A stretch of DNA of 58,073 bases from Xylaria sp. FL1777 (Eukaryota > Ascomycota > Sordariomycetes > Xylariales > Xylariaceae), in assembly GCA_022578965.1 (NCBI GenBank), contig MU400748.1, forward strand, positions 1 through 58,073, written 5' to 3'. The notes under the pieces were generated by a model. That model was given only the letters and a program-made list of their open reading frames with translations. It had not been told where the DNA came from and did not search any database. The translations under genes and the position numbers were made by a program. Below, in pieces: positions 13,351-24,973 of this stretch. The number at the start of each line of letters is the position of its first letter. The first letter of the stretch is position 1.

Positions 13351-14180
13351 ACATTTTTAAACTACTTTTATTTATTTTTTTATTTGTTATTATTGTTTTT
13401 TTAATATTTTAAAAGCTTTTAAGTTATAATATATATATTACTTTTGCTTTATTTTTTTGTTTAACTTTTTTTTAGTAAGCTTTATTTTATACTATATATA
13501 TTTTTTTGTAGTTTATATATTTTTGTTTTGCTTTTTGCATTTTTATTAAGCAGTTTTTTTTATTTTTTTAATGCTTTAAAGCTAAACAATAGCTATACTT
13601 TAAGTTTTTATAGCAATATTTAGTTATATAACTATATTTATAGCAATTAAAATACTATATAACTTTAAGCTTTATAATAAAAAATTTATAATTAAATAAC
13701 TAAGCTTTTTATAAAAAGCTATTTTTATATATTATTTTAACTATTATAATATTGCTTATATATAATAATATTAACATAAATTTAGCTTTTATGTTTTTAA
13801 ATAATATTTTTTTATACTTTATAACTTTAAAATATTTACTATATAATAGCTATAATAAATCTTTATTTAAATATATTGCTTTAACTTGTTTTATTAAAAC
13901 ACTGTTTATTATTAGTGCTGCTTTTTTTTGTTATATTTTTAATTTTTTTTTAAAAGCTTTTATAATTTACTTTTTTTTTTTAGCTTTTTAAAGCACTACT
14001 TTTTTAAAAGTAATTATTATATTCTTGCTATATAACTTTTTAGTAATAATTATATTATTACTTATAAATGCTATATTTATTGCTTTAATAATATTAGCTA
14101 ATGTTTTATTTTTAAAATTATTAGCTTGTTTTTTAATTTTAATTAGCACTTTTTTGTTTTGCTTAAATAGTACTGCTTTA
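13350..14180 (-). pseudogene. LINE B ORF1 remnant
   Basis: Projected from copy A. The zinc-knuckle run at about 13,610-13,655 has lost its first Cys (TGT to TAT, a G-to-A change), while the spacing of the remaining residues is kept. Nonfunctional. The 79-codon plus-strand frame at 13,752-13,991 is its antisense shadow. Confidence 0.7.
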
Positions 14181-14787
14181 TTATTATAAGCTAGCTATAA
14201 AGCTGCAATTTATGCTTAAAATTTTAGTATATTTATATTTAATAAAGTTTATTAAAAAAGCTTTTAAATAGTATTTTTAATGCTTTTTTAGTTAGCTTTT
14301 ATAGCAGCATTTAAATTATAGCAAGTTATAAATATATTAAGGTTATTTTTGTTATTAAGCTTTATGTTTTGCTAGCTTTTTTAGGCCTTTTTTAACATAT
14401 ATACTATTTGTGCTTTTTTTGCGTTTTTTTAAAAAAAGATTCCTTTTGTTATTTTTTTTTTTGTTAGCAGTTATAATATTAGTTTTATAATTTTATTAAT
14501 TATTTTTTATACATTAAAAAATCCATTAGCTTTATATTTTTTGTTAAAACGCTACTGCTTTATAGTTATATTGCTAGTAAGTTTTAATAGCATATTAGTT
14601 ATATTTTTAATAAATAAGTTATTTAATACTATTTTTTCGTTTTTTGTTATATTTATACTTTGTAAATAAAATATAACTTACTTAATAAATAAAAATTGCT
14701 ATATTAATTCTAGCAATTTTAATTATTTAATAATTAAGCTTAAACTTACAAAGTTATAATTAAATATAAAAAATTCAAAAAAGGTTC

Positions 14788-14800
14788 TTTTATTTTATAT
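14788..14800. repeat. Target-site duplication of LINE B (right)
   Basis: Exact copy of 9,633-9,645, directly after the LINE 5' end sequence GGTTC (plus-strand reading). Confidence 0.85.
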
Positions 14801-16662
14801 ATTTTAGTATTAATTTAATAAAATAGCTAAAAATAGCAATAATATTATAAAGCTTAGCTTTAAAAATAATAATTTAATTAAACTAATAATTAATAATATT
14901 ATTAAAAATATTTATAAATATATTAATTAATTTATAATTAATTTATAATTATAATTTAATAAAATTAAAGCTATATTAATAAAAATATAATAAAAATTAA
15001 ATATAGTATTAAAAAAACTAAAGCTAAAAAACAAAATTAATAATTTAATAAATAAGCTTACTAATTTAAAAAATAATTAAATATTATATATAAAATAGCT
15101 AATTAATATAATAAATAGCAAAAAGCTTAAAAATTTAACTTTTAACTTTTATAAATATTTTAAGCTTAATAATTTATAAACTAAATAAAAATAGCATATT
15201 TAAACTATTTTTTTAAATGCATTTTTATTAAGTAATATTATTTAGCTAAATAGTTATAAAATAAAAAATAAAATAATATTTTTAGTAATACTATAACTAA
15301 TAAAAATAAATTATATAACTTTTAATAAAGTTAAAAACATTTAAAATTGCTTAATTTAAATATTAATGCTATATAAATTATAGCTAAAAAAAATTATAAT
15401 AAAATTAAAAAAAACTTTTATTAAATAGCTTTATTTATTTATTATTATAATACTAATTAAATAAACTTTTTAAAAGCTATAATTTAAATATTAATTAAAT
15501 ATAATATATTTTATAGCTTATTAATAATATTTATTAATATATTATTAATATAAAACAAAACATTAGTAAATTTTTTATAATAGCTTTATATAATGTTTTA
15601 TAAACTATTAATAATTATTAAAAATATATAATAAACTTATAATATTATTATTAATAAATTAACTAATTTTATATTAATAATTTAATTATATATAAAAAAG
15701 TTTAATAATAATTTAAATATTAATTAAATAATTAAAAAAGCTATATAGTTATTTTATATAATAACTATAATATTAATTAAGCTAAAAATTTATAGTATTT
15801 TTAAAATAATAGTTTAACTATAAAGTATTTTAATGCTATATTATAAATATAATATTAGTATTAAAACTATTAAAAAACTAAGCATAATATAAATTTAACT
15901 AATAAATTATATTAAAATATTATTAATATTAATAATTTTAAACTTTAAAATTAATAAATAAAAAATAAGCTAAATTATAAAACATAAAAATAACTAATTT
16001 AAAGCTAAATTTATAGCTTAAATAATATAAAATAAATGTTTTAATTGTAATAAAATTAGCTATTATATAAAAAACTATAAAACAAAAGCTAAATAGTTTA
16101 AAAACTTTAAAATAAACTAAAAAAAGCAAATTAGCTAATTTATAACTATTAAAAGTAAGCTTTTTTATAATAATTTTTTTAATAAATTTAATAAAGTTTA
16201 AAATAAATATAAAACTTTTAAAAATAAAGCTTTAATTAATAGCTTTAAGCATATTTTTATTATAAATAATATTAAAAATAAAAACAATACTAATAAAATA
16301 AAGTAATATTTTATTAATTGTTTTAAAAATAATATAATTAATAAAAAATTTGCTAAAATTTTTAATATTGCTTAAAATAGCTTTATTTTATTAATTAAAA
16401 CAAATAAAAACTAAAAAAACTTTAATAAAAAATAAAAGCTAAAAAATAATTATAATAATTATTATAATTTTTTTTTAATTAAGCTAATTAATAGTTATAA
16501 ATTTACTGTTTTTTAAAACTATAACTATATTAATTATTATATTTTATAATTTTTAATATTTAAGCTAACATTATATTAATTATAAAAATAAAGCATAATA
16601 TATAATATTAATAAAACAAAACCTTAAATAACTAAAAATTATAAAATAATAATAAATTTTAT
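14801..16662. other. Unidentified RIPed DNA between LINEs B and C
   Basis: About 1.9 kb with almost nothing but A, T and AGCT/GCT words, one of the most AT-extreme stretches in the window. The only open frame of note (15,938-16,129, minus, 63 codons, rich in F, I and Y) has no recognisable motif and could arise by chance. It does not resemble any other part of the window that I could align by eye. Probably an old, saturated repeat remnant. Confidence 0.5.
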
Positions 16663-16677
16663 AACTATTAGCAATAT
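16663..16677. repeat. Target-site duplication of LINE C (left)
   Basis: AACTATTAGCAATAT here and AATTATTAGCAATAT at 21,822-21,836 match at 14 of 15 positions. The single difference is C versus T. Confidence 0.85.
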
Positions 16678-17339
16678 TTTTTATTATTATTAATAATTTG
16701 CTGTGCTGCTTTATAGTGCAGTTCTTTTATTTATATATTTATAAGTAAAACTGTTTAAAAAGCTAAATAAAAACCTTATGCAATAATATTTATGTTATTA
16801 CTTTAAAGTTTTTTTATTTTATAATAACTAGTTTTTATTAATTAGCTTATTAAATAAAAAATAATAATTAAAAAGCAAAAAAACTCTTTTTAAAGCTTTT
16901 AAACTTTTTGCTTTTTTAAAAAACGCATAAAAGCTTTTTTTTTATTTTTTAAAACTTTTAAAAAAGTGCTTTTGCTTTTTTTGCTAGTTTTTTTCTTATT
17001 TTTTGCTTTTTTTTTTCTTTTTATTTTTTTTTATTTTAATTGCTTTATTATATATTGCTATTTTATTAGTAATAAATAGCTATTTTGCAATATTACTTAT
17101 AGCTTTAAGCTTTTTTATAGCTAGTTATAAATTTTTATTAGTTTATAATAGCTTAACTGCAAAGCTTTTTTATAGCTGCTTTTTTTTATTTTTTAGCAAG
17201 TTATAATATAAAACTATATACTAAAAAGTTTTTTCTTTTTTTGCATATTTATAAAAAAGCATAAAAAAGCTTAAAACTTTTTTTTTATGCAAAAATACTT
17301 TTAGTTTTATTTTTTTAATGCATATTTATATTATTATAG

Positions 17340-20300
17340 CTGCTTTATGCTTTAATAATTTGCTATATTTTTTAAAAGCTTTATTTTTGCTAAGCTTTTG
17401 TTTAATTATTATTAAATAGCTGCTGCTTATTTTAATTTAGCTTTATTTATTTATTTATTTTTTTTTTAGTGCAATTTTAAGTTTTTTTTTTTTTAATTAT
17501 TTTTTTGCTAAAAATTTAAAGCTAATATTAAATTTTTTTTAGCTATACTTTTATTATTGCTTATAAGCTTACTTTTTGTTTAGTTTTTAGCTTTTTAAGC
17601 TTTTATATTTTAAATAAAAGTTCTAATTTTTTTTATTGCTTTTTAAATTAATTTTTTAGCTATTAAGCTTTTTATATAATGTTTATAAATTATTATTTTA
17701 TTACTAAAATATAAGTTAATAAAAAAAATTCTTATTTTAGTTTTTAAATGTTTTATTTTAGTTGTTTTAAAAGCTTTAGTTATATATTTAAAACATTTGT
17801 TTTAAGTTATTACTAGTAAATTAGCAATACTTTTTGTTTTGTTTTTTTTAAAATTTTTATACTAAGTTGTTATATTATAAACTAAAATATTTTATATTAT
17901 TATAACGTATATTTGTTTTGCTTTTGCTATATTACTGCTTTATATAAAGTTTTATAGCTTAATTATTATATATAACTAAATGCTTAGTTTTTTTTTAAGC
18001 TTTATTAAATGTTTTTTTTATTTTATATTTTTATTAAACTATACTTTTAAAAACTTTATGTTGTTTTTTAAGTATACTATTATATTAAAAAAGTATATTA
18101 TTTATATAAGCGTTATTTTACTGCTAAAAAAATATATTAATTTGCTTTTTTATAGTATAAACTTTATTTTATGTTATTTTGTTTAGTTTTTATATATTTT
18201 TTATGCTGCTTTTAAAGCTTTATAATTTTGCTTTATATTTAAGTTTGCTATAATAAAATTAATATTATTAATAAAGCTAACTATTACTAGTTTTTAGTAT
18301 ATAGCAAAGTTATTATAAAATATTAAAATGTATATAAAAAAAAAAAAATATAAGTAAGAACTTTTAAAAAATTTTAGTTTTTAGCGCTATTAGCTAAAAT
18401 ACTGCTTTATTAAAGCAAAAATGCACTATATAGTTTAATATAAAAAAGTTTACTTATATAACTATTTAAAAAAAAAAAGCTTTTTTATTCTAAAATATAT
18501 ATTATTTTTTTTTATTAATAGTATTAAAAGCTTTTATAATATTTAGCTATAATAAAAATGCTATGCTTTTTTTATTAATTGTTTTTTTTATTATTTTTAA
18601 TACTAGTTTAATAACTACGTTTATTAATTTGTTTTATTTATTATTTATTTAGTTGTTTAATAAAAAACCTTTTTGTTTAGCTACTTTTGTTATATAATAA
18701 TACAGCTTTTTTTTTAGTACTTTTTTTATTATATAAATAAACGTAATAAAACATTATTTTTTAGCTATTTTTTTAGTTTTTTTTAACTTTTTAAGTTTAA
18801 ATATAATTATTATTTTTGTTTGCTTAAATTATACTAAGTAATACTTTAATAAAAAGCTAGCAATATATAATATTGTTATTTTTTTTGCTAAAGCAAATCT
18901 ATAAGCTTTAAAAAAGCTATTAAGTAATAAGTTATTTTTTAGCGCTTTTTATAGCACTAATTTCTATATTAATACTATTATGTTTTTTTTTTTTTATATT
19001 AATATTAATTATAAACTTTTAATAGTTATTATAAGTTAAGTTTTTTTTAAATATATTAAACAGGTTTGCTAATAGTACAAAAAAAAAGCGTTTTACTAAT
19101 AAAGCTGTTTTTTTTTTAAAAATATTAATAAAAAGCAGCTTATTTTTTGTTTGTTTTAATAGTAAAATTATAATAACTTTTAAAGCTAGCTTATAAGTAA
19201 ACCTTGCTTATTTAGCTAAGCTTTATAATAACTTAAAATTTTTAAATGCTTTTATAAATGCTTATTTTTAGCTACGTTTTTATGCTTTTTTTATTTTATT
19301 GCTAAAAGCTTTTTTTTTTTTTTTTAAAAGCTTATTATGCTGCTTTAGTTTTTTTACTTTAAAACCTGCAGTATATTTGTTTTGCTTTTTTTTTTGTTTT
19401 AATTACTTTTAAAAACTACTAAAGTAATACTTAATATTTTTTTTTTATAGTTGTTTTAAACGTTATTTTATTTGCTATTTTTACTAATTACTAAATTAAA
19501 AAATTAAAAGTATTATTTAGCTTGCTAAATATATATAGCATATATATTTTTATAATAATAGCTTTTGCTTTTATAGCTGCTTTATTTTTGTTTAATTTAA
19601 GCTAGTTTTATTTTTTTACTTTTTTTAAGTATTTGTGCAAAACTACTTCTAAATTAATTATAACTTTTAATGCTTTATAATTAAAACTTAGCTACTTTAA
19701 GTTTTTTTAATAAATAATAGCTAAATTGCTAAATATTTATATTAAGTTTATTATTAAGCTTTTTTATTTGTGCTTTATTTTAATTACTTTTTTTTAAAAA
19801 ATAACTAGCATAAAATCTTATTATATAATAAACTTAAGCAGTTTATTTATTTTTTAGCTTTTTTTGCTTTTTAAGTTTTATAATAAATAATAAAAATTAA
19901 AGTTGCTTATAAATATATAGCGTTTTTTTAGCTTGCTTGCTTTATATATTTTTTAAATTAAATTATATTAAACTGTTTTTTTTTAATTTAGTAAATATAT
20001 TAACTATAAAAATACTACTAAATTATTATTATTTATTATAACTTTTGCTTAATTTTTATTAGCATTTTTTACTAGCATTTTTATTGCAAATTTTTTGTTT
20101 ATATATAATATAGCTCTGCTTTTTAACTAAATAACCTAGTAATTATTATTACTAAAGCAATATATATTATTATATTTATTAATTATTAGCTTTTAAACTA
20201 TTATATAATTAAAGCTATTATTTTATAATACATATATTATATTGTTTTTAAATCTTATAATGTTTTAAAAAGCAATATTATATATTATTAAATTAATAAA

Positions 20301-20390
20301 AATAAGTTTTTGCTTATATTGCTAGTTTATTATTTTTTTGCTAATAATTCTTTTTTATTTAGCTTTATAAATGCTAATACTATTAATATT
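17340..20390 (-). pseudogene. LINE C ORF2 remnant (reverse transcriptase)
   Basis: Collinear with the ORF2 remnants of copies A and B. The catalytic Asp codons read AAT and the residue before them is also changed. Limits are projected, not read independently. Confidence 0.7.
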
Positions 20391-21220
20391 TTTAAACTAT
20401 TTTTATTTACTTTTTTGCTTATTACTACTGCTTTTTTAATACTTTAAAAGCTTTTAAATTATAATATATATGCTACTTTTGCTTTATTTTTTTATTTAAC
20501 TTTTTTTTAGCAAGCTTTATTTTATGCTATATATGCTTTTTTATAATTTATATATTTTTGCTTTATTTTTTACGTTTTTATTAAGCAGCTTTTTTTACTT
20601 TTTTAGTACTTTAAAGCTAAATAATAGCTATATTTTAAGTTTTTATAGCAATATTTAGCTATATAACTATATTTATAGCAATTAAAATATTATATAACTT
20701 TAAGCTTTATAGCAAAAAATTTGCAATTAAATAGTTACGCTTTTTATAAAAAGCTATTTTTATATATTGTTTTAGCTATTATAATACTGCTTATATATAA
20801 TAATATTAATATAAATCTAGCTTTTGCGTTTTTAAATAGCATTTTTTTATATTTTATAACTTTAAAATATTTACTATATAATAACTATAATAAGTTTTTA
20901 TTTAAATATATTACTTTAATTTGTTTTATTAAAATGCTTTTTATTATTAGTGCTGCTTTTTTTTATTATATTTTTAACCTTTTTTTAAAAGCTTTTATAA
21001 TTTATTTTTTTTTTTTAGCTTTTTAAAGTACTGCTTTTTTAAAAATAATTATTATGTTTTTGCTATATAACTTTTTAGCAGCAATTATATTACTGCTTAT
21101 AAGCACTATATTTATTGCTTTAATAATATTAGCTAATGTTTTATTTTTAAAATTATTAGCTTATTTTTTAACTTTAATTAGCATTTTTTTGTTTTGCTTA
21201 AATAATATTGCTTTATTGTT
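20390..21220 (-). pseudogene. LINE C ORF1 remnant
   Basis: Collinear with copy A ORF1. The knuckle region maps to about 20,640-20,690, where the Cys codons are partly lost. Its antisense shadow is the 101-codon plus-strand frame at 20,721-21,026. Confidence 0.65.
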
Positions 21221-21821
21221 ATAAACTAGCTATAAAACTAAAACTTATGCTTAAAATTTTAGCATGTTTATATTTAATAAAGTTTATTAAAAAAGCTTTT
21301 AAATAGTATTTTTAATGCTTTTTTAGTTAGCTTTTATAGCAACATTTAAGTTATAGCAAATTATAAATATATTAAAATTGTTTTTATTATTAAGCTTTAT
21401 GTTTTGCTAGCTTTTTTAAGCTTTTTTTAATATATATGCTATTTATGCTTTTTTTGCGTTTTTTTAAAAAGAAATTTTTTTTGCTATTTTTTTTTTATTA
21501 GCAGCTATAATACTAGTTTTACAATTTTATTAACTATTTTCTATATACTAAAAAGTCCGTTACCTTTATGTTTTCTGTTAAAACATTATTACTTTATAAT
21601 TATATTGCTAGTAAGTTTTAGTAGTATATTAATTATATTTTTAACAAATAAATCGTTTAACATTATTTTTCTGTTTTTTGTTATATTTGCATTTTGCAGC
21701 TAAAGTATAACTTACTTAGTAAATAAAAGTTGCTATATTAATTTTAGCAATCTTAATTATTTAATAATTAAGCTTAAACTCACAAAGTTATAATTAAGTG
21801 TAAAAAATTCAAAAAAGGTTT

Positions 21822-21836
21822 AATTATTAGCAATAT
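21822..21836. repeat. Target-site duplication of LINE C (right)
   Basis: Pairs with 16,663-16,677, with one C/T mismatch. Confidence 0.85.
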
Positions 21837-22160
21837 ATTAAAAGTATCAACATTAATAATAAATATAATACTAAATTATATTTTTTTAAGTAATATAATT
21901 ATTAAAAAACAGATTTTTTATAAATAAAAAAACATTTTTGCTATTTTAAATAGTTATAAAGTTATTATATTATTTAAGTTTAAAAAAAGCTTTTTAATAT
22001 AATTAATAAAATGTTTATTTATTAGTATAGCTAACAAAAAGTGCTATATTATAACTATTAAATAGCATAGAAATACCTTAAAAAAACTATAAATTATTAA
22101 ATATTAAAACTATTATATAAAGAACTTTTTTAAACTATTTAATTATTTTAAGCAAAAAAC
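21837..22160. other. Unidentified RIPed spacer before the E1 repeat
   Basis: About 320 bp of AT-rich sequence continuous before insertion with 14,801-16,677. No gene. Its last bases (AGCAAAAAAC) resemble the end of the 634-bp unit that follows (AAGTTAAAAAC), so an older unit may have lain here, but the match is too weak to claim. Confidence 0.5.
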
Positions 22161-22794
22161 TATTATAATTAAGCTACTTAAGTACTTTAACATATATTAT
22201 ATATTATATATATATATAAAATATCTTTTTTATACTTATTTTATAAAAGTTTTCTTTTTTTTTTAAGCTTTAGTTTTATTAAATACTTATTATAAAACTA
22301 AAAATATATTAACTATTATATTTAACTTTTAAAACTTTATATTTTTTATAATAATTTTAAAGCTTTTTAAAATAAAGTTATTTATAATACTTTGTTATAT
22401 TATAAAATAGCTAAATATTAATTAATTATATAAGCTAGTGTTATTTTTAATAGCTTTTTTTTAAAATAAACTTTAATAATAAAGTAAAAACAAACTTAGT
22501 ACGAATTATTTTTAAAACTAAGCTTAAGCAAATAATAATTACTTAATGCTTTAAGTATTAATATTTAATTATTGCAAATATAAATTGCATAGCTTTTAAT
22601 TAAAATTAAAAAGCTAAAGCAATAAATTATGCAGCAAAAAAATAAAAGCAAACAAGTTGCTTTAAAATTAAAAATAGCTTGTATTATTTTTATTTTATAC
22701 TTAAGTAAACAAAAGAACTAAAAAATAACATTTTTAAAAAAACAAGGAAACTTTTTAAACTTTAAAAAACGATTTTATAACTTAAGTTAAAAAC
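22161..22794 (+). repeat. 634-bp E1 LTR-plus-leader unit, first copy
   Basis: It begins TATTATAATTAAGC (ancestral TGTTATAACTA) and ends CTTAAGTTAAAAAC. The next 634 bp repeat it end to end with mostly transition differences. The first 190 or so bases match the LTR at 38,153-38,345. The remaining roughly 436 bp are absent from that third copy. So the unit is either a long LTR, with the third copy internally deleted, or a short LTR plus its leader duplicated in tandem. This first copy is more mutated than the second. Confidence 0.8.
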
Positions 22795-23428
22795 TGTTAT
22801 AACTAGGCTACTTAGGTACTTTAGCACATATTACATATTACTTATATATATAGAATATTTCTCTTATACCTATTTTATAGGAGTTTTCTTTTTTCTTTAA
22901 GCTTTAGTTTTATTAAATACTTACTATAAAACTAAAAATATATTAACTATTATACTTAACTTTTAATGCTTTATACTTTTTGTAATAATTTTAAAGCTTC
23001 TTAAAATAAAATTACTTATAATACTTTATTATACTATAAAATAGCTAAATATTAATTAATTATATAAGCTAGTGCTATTTTTAATAGCTTTTTTTTAAAA
23101 CAAACTTTAACAATGAACTAAAAACAAACTTAGCATAAATTATTTTTAGAACTAAGCTTAAGCAAACAATAATTACTTAGTGCTTTAAGTGCTAATATTT
23201 AACTATTACAAACATAAATTGTATAGCTTTTAGCTAAAATTAGAAAGCTAAAGTAGTAAGTTGTGCAGCAAAAAAATAAAAGCAAATAAGTTGCCTTAAA
23301 ATTAAAAATAGCTTATATTATTTTTACTTTATAATTAAGTAAACAAAAAAACTAAAGAACAATATTTTTAAAAAAACAAAAAAACTTTTTAAACCCTAAA
23401 AAACAATTTTGCAACTTAAGTTAAAAAC
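22795..23428 (+). repeat. 634-bp E1 LTR-plus-leader unit, second copy
   Basis: It starts TGTTATAACTAGGC, with the canonical TG preserved, and includes a TATATATATAG run near 22,850 and a T-rich stretch. The likely short-LTR end is at about 22,987 (GTAATA for GTAACA). It ends GTTAAAAAC directly before the E1 internal sequence AAAAACATAAGAATTTTAG, which in E1 copy 2 follows the short LTR directly. Confidence 0.8.
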
Positions 23429-24460
23429 AAAAACATAAGAATTTTAGTAATAATAATAACCCTTTATTTTCTAGCTTTAATAAAAAGCATAATTAAAAAA
23501 AACTTAAATATTAATTATATTAAAATTGTTTATATTACTATTAGCGCTACTTATTTAAAAATGCTAATTTTAGCTAACTATTAAAGTTTAACTATAACTT
23601 TCTTAGCATAAAATTTACTTATTAATGCTAGCTAAAGTAAGTAAAAAAACTTTAAACTATTTTTAAAGAAGCTAATTAGAAATTTTATCGCAATAAAAAC
23701 AAGATTTTATATATATATAACAACATAAACTAGAACTATAAAAATGCTTATTAATTAGCATTGCAAAAGTTATTAACCTTAGAAAAAAAACGATTTAAAA
23801 TTAACTAAAAAGTATTTTTAAACTAAACTAAAACTTTGCTTAAGCAGTCTGCTTTTTTATAAGCTAGCATAAACATATAATTAAAACAAGCAAGTTAATA
23901 AGCTAACTAAAACTTAAAACTATTCGATTAATACTTTGCTAGCATTAAACTTTAAAATGTTTATTAAAACAAAGGCAAAAAAGCTTTATTATATTACTAA
24001 AAACTAGGTGTATTACTTTAGCAAAAATTAATAAACTACTATAATTTATTGTTAATTATATAAGCTAATATAGTTAATGCTACATAATAACGCTAAAAAC
24101 TAATAACTAAAAAACAACGCTTAAACTATAATAAAAAAAAACTAAAGTTAAACGTTACTTAAATTACTAGTAAATTAACTTTAAATATTAAGCAAAACTA
24201 AACTAGTAATTAATATACTAATACTAGCTATAAAAACAATAATACTAGTTTTAATAGTTAAAACTATTTTTATAAAAGCAATAATTATAATAATAGCTAT
24301 AATAACAATAATTAAAGATTTTATAAAAGCAATAATAGCTATAAAAGCTAAAACTAATACTATAAAAGCAATAATAATAAAAGTTATAGCTAGTATTAAA
24401 ACTAAAAATATATAAACAACTAAAGTAATAATAATAATATTTATACTTTAAAAAACTGTT
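23429..24460 (+). pseudogene. E1 copy 1 gag remnant, cut by E3
   Basis: Collinear with 38,351-39,370 of E1 copy 2. It opens with the reading KNIRILVIIITLYF and contains gag-like text with TAA/TAG at presumed Gln and Trp positions. It ends in a low-complexity stretch of Asn, Tyr and Ser codons (about 24,250-24,430) and a Cys-containing motif (LKNC) at 24,450. In copy 2 and beyond E3 the last continues as KNCYTFRTSLN, which probably is the remains of a zinc-knuckle region. E3 inserted exactly in this codon cluster. Minus-strand open frame 24,251-24,481 is a shadow of the low-complexity stretch. Confidence 0.65.
24456..24460. repeat. Target-site duplication of E3 (left)
   Basis: CTGTT here and CTATT at 32,149-32,153, with one G-to-A change. 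The empty site in E1 copy 2 near 39,375 reads AAAAACTGTTATATTTTTAA. Confidence 0.85.
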
Positions 24461-24954
24461 TGTAATAAACCTATTATACATTAATATAACAGGTTTGCTT
24501 TTAGGGTTTTAATTTGCAAGTAATAATAAAATCTTTAATAGTAATCTGTTAAAGAAGTTTTTAAAGTACTTTTACTACTATGCATTAATAAAAGTCTTAA
24601 AGAATTAAAAGTAATAAGTATATTAATGCTTAGTAGTTATAAAAAATTAATAGCTAAAAAACTAGAACTAAATAAGTAACTAAATACAAAAAATACATAA
24701 TTATATAAACAAAAAAAAAGTAAAAAAAGTAATAATTTCTCTTAAATTATTATAAGTTTAATAAGCACTAAATTACTATAAGCTTAGTAAGCTTTAAATT
24801 ACTGTAAGCTTAGTAAACCTTAAATTACTGTAAGCTTAGTAAGCTAAATAAATTATTATGTAACTTTAGCTTTAGCTAGCAAAAAAAAAAATACAAAATA
24901 TATATAAAAGCATTAAGCTATTTTAAAAGCTACTTTTGTGCTAATTTTGTAATA
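24461..24954 (-). repeat. E3 3' LTR (left)
   Basis: 494 bp, starts TGTAATAAACC and ends TTTTGTAATA (ancestral GTAACA). It contains four consecutive 26-bp repeats at 24,743-24,846. It matches the right LTR base for base in length, with transition-type differences. Confidence 0.9.
24743..24846. repeat. Four 26-bp tandem repeats in E3 left LTR
   Basis: Units start at 24,743, 24,769, 24,795 and 24,821, each of the form TAAATTACTGTAAGCTTAGT plus six bases. Differences between units are mainly C/T or G/A. The right LTR has the same four units at 31,937-32,040. LTR-internal repeats often sit in the U3 promoter region; that role here is inference. Confidence 0.85.
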
Positions 24955-24973
24955 TTATTTCTTTTTTTCTAAA
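24955..24973 (-). promoter_or_regulatory. E3 polypurine tract
   Basis: On the minus strand AGAAAAAAAGAAATAA lies directly upstream of the 3' LTR, the position of the plus-strand primer in LTR retrotransposons. This supports minus-strand orientation. Confidence 0.7.

Larger units (their letters stand above)
9646..14787 (-). mobile_element. LINE copy B, full-length, RIP-degraded
   Basis: This 5,142-bp copy is the same LINE as copy A in reverse orientation. On the plus strand it runs from the reverse-complemented TAA tail (TATTATTATTAATAAC) to ...AATTCAAAAAAGGTTC. It carries an exact 13-bp target-site duplication. Open frames on the plus strand at 9,906-10,172, 10,947-11,153 and 13,752-13,991 are F/L/I-rich antisense shadows of the coding strand. 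The coding strand is minus: the ORF1 knuckle region maps to about 13,610-13,655 and the polymerase motif C to 11,231-11,242. Both cysteine and aspartate codons have mutated further than in copy A. Confidence 0.9.
16678..21821 (-). mobile_element. LINE copy C, full-length, RIP-degraded
   Basis: This 5,144-bp copy has the same orientation as copy B. It runs from the reverse-complemented TAA tail to ...TTCAAAAAAGGTTT, where the terminal C of the other copies has become T. It is flanked by a 15-bp target-site duplication with one C/T difference. Plus-strand open frames at 17,003-17,206, 17,980-18,186 and 20,721-21,026 are antisense shadows that line up with those of copy B. The coding strand is minus. 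At polymerase motif C the FADD codons have become F-I-N-N (about 18,262-18,275). Together, B and C sit only about 1.9 kb of pre-insertion sequence apart. Confidence 0.9.

Noticed and set aside
24251..24481. Y/N/F-rich minus-strand frame as a prion-like or low-complexity gene
   Set aside because: It is the antisense of the low-complexity gag C-terminus of E1 and ends at the E3 insertion junction.
24743..24846. CRISPR-like array from the four 26-bp repeats
   Set aside because: The units are directly adjacent with no spacers and lie inside a retrotransposon LTR in eukaryotic DNA.
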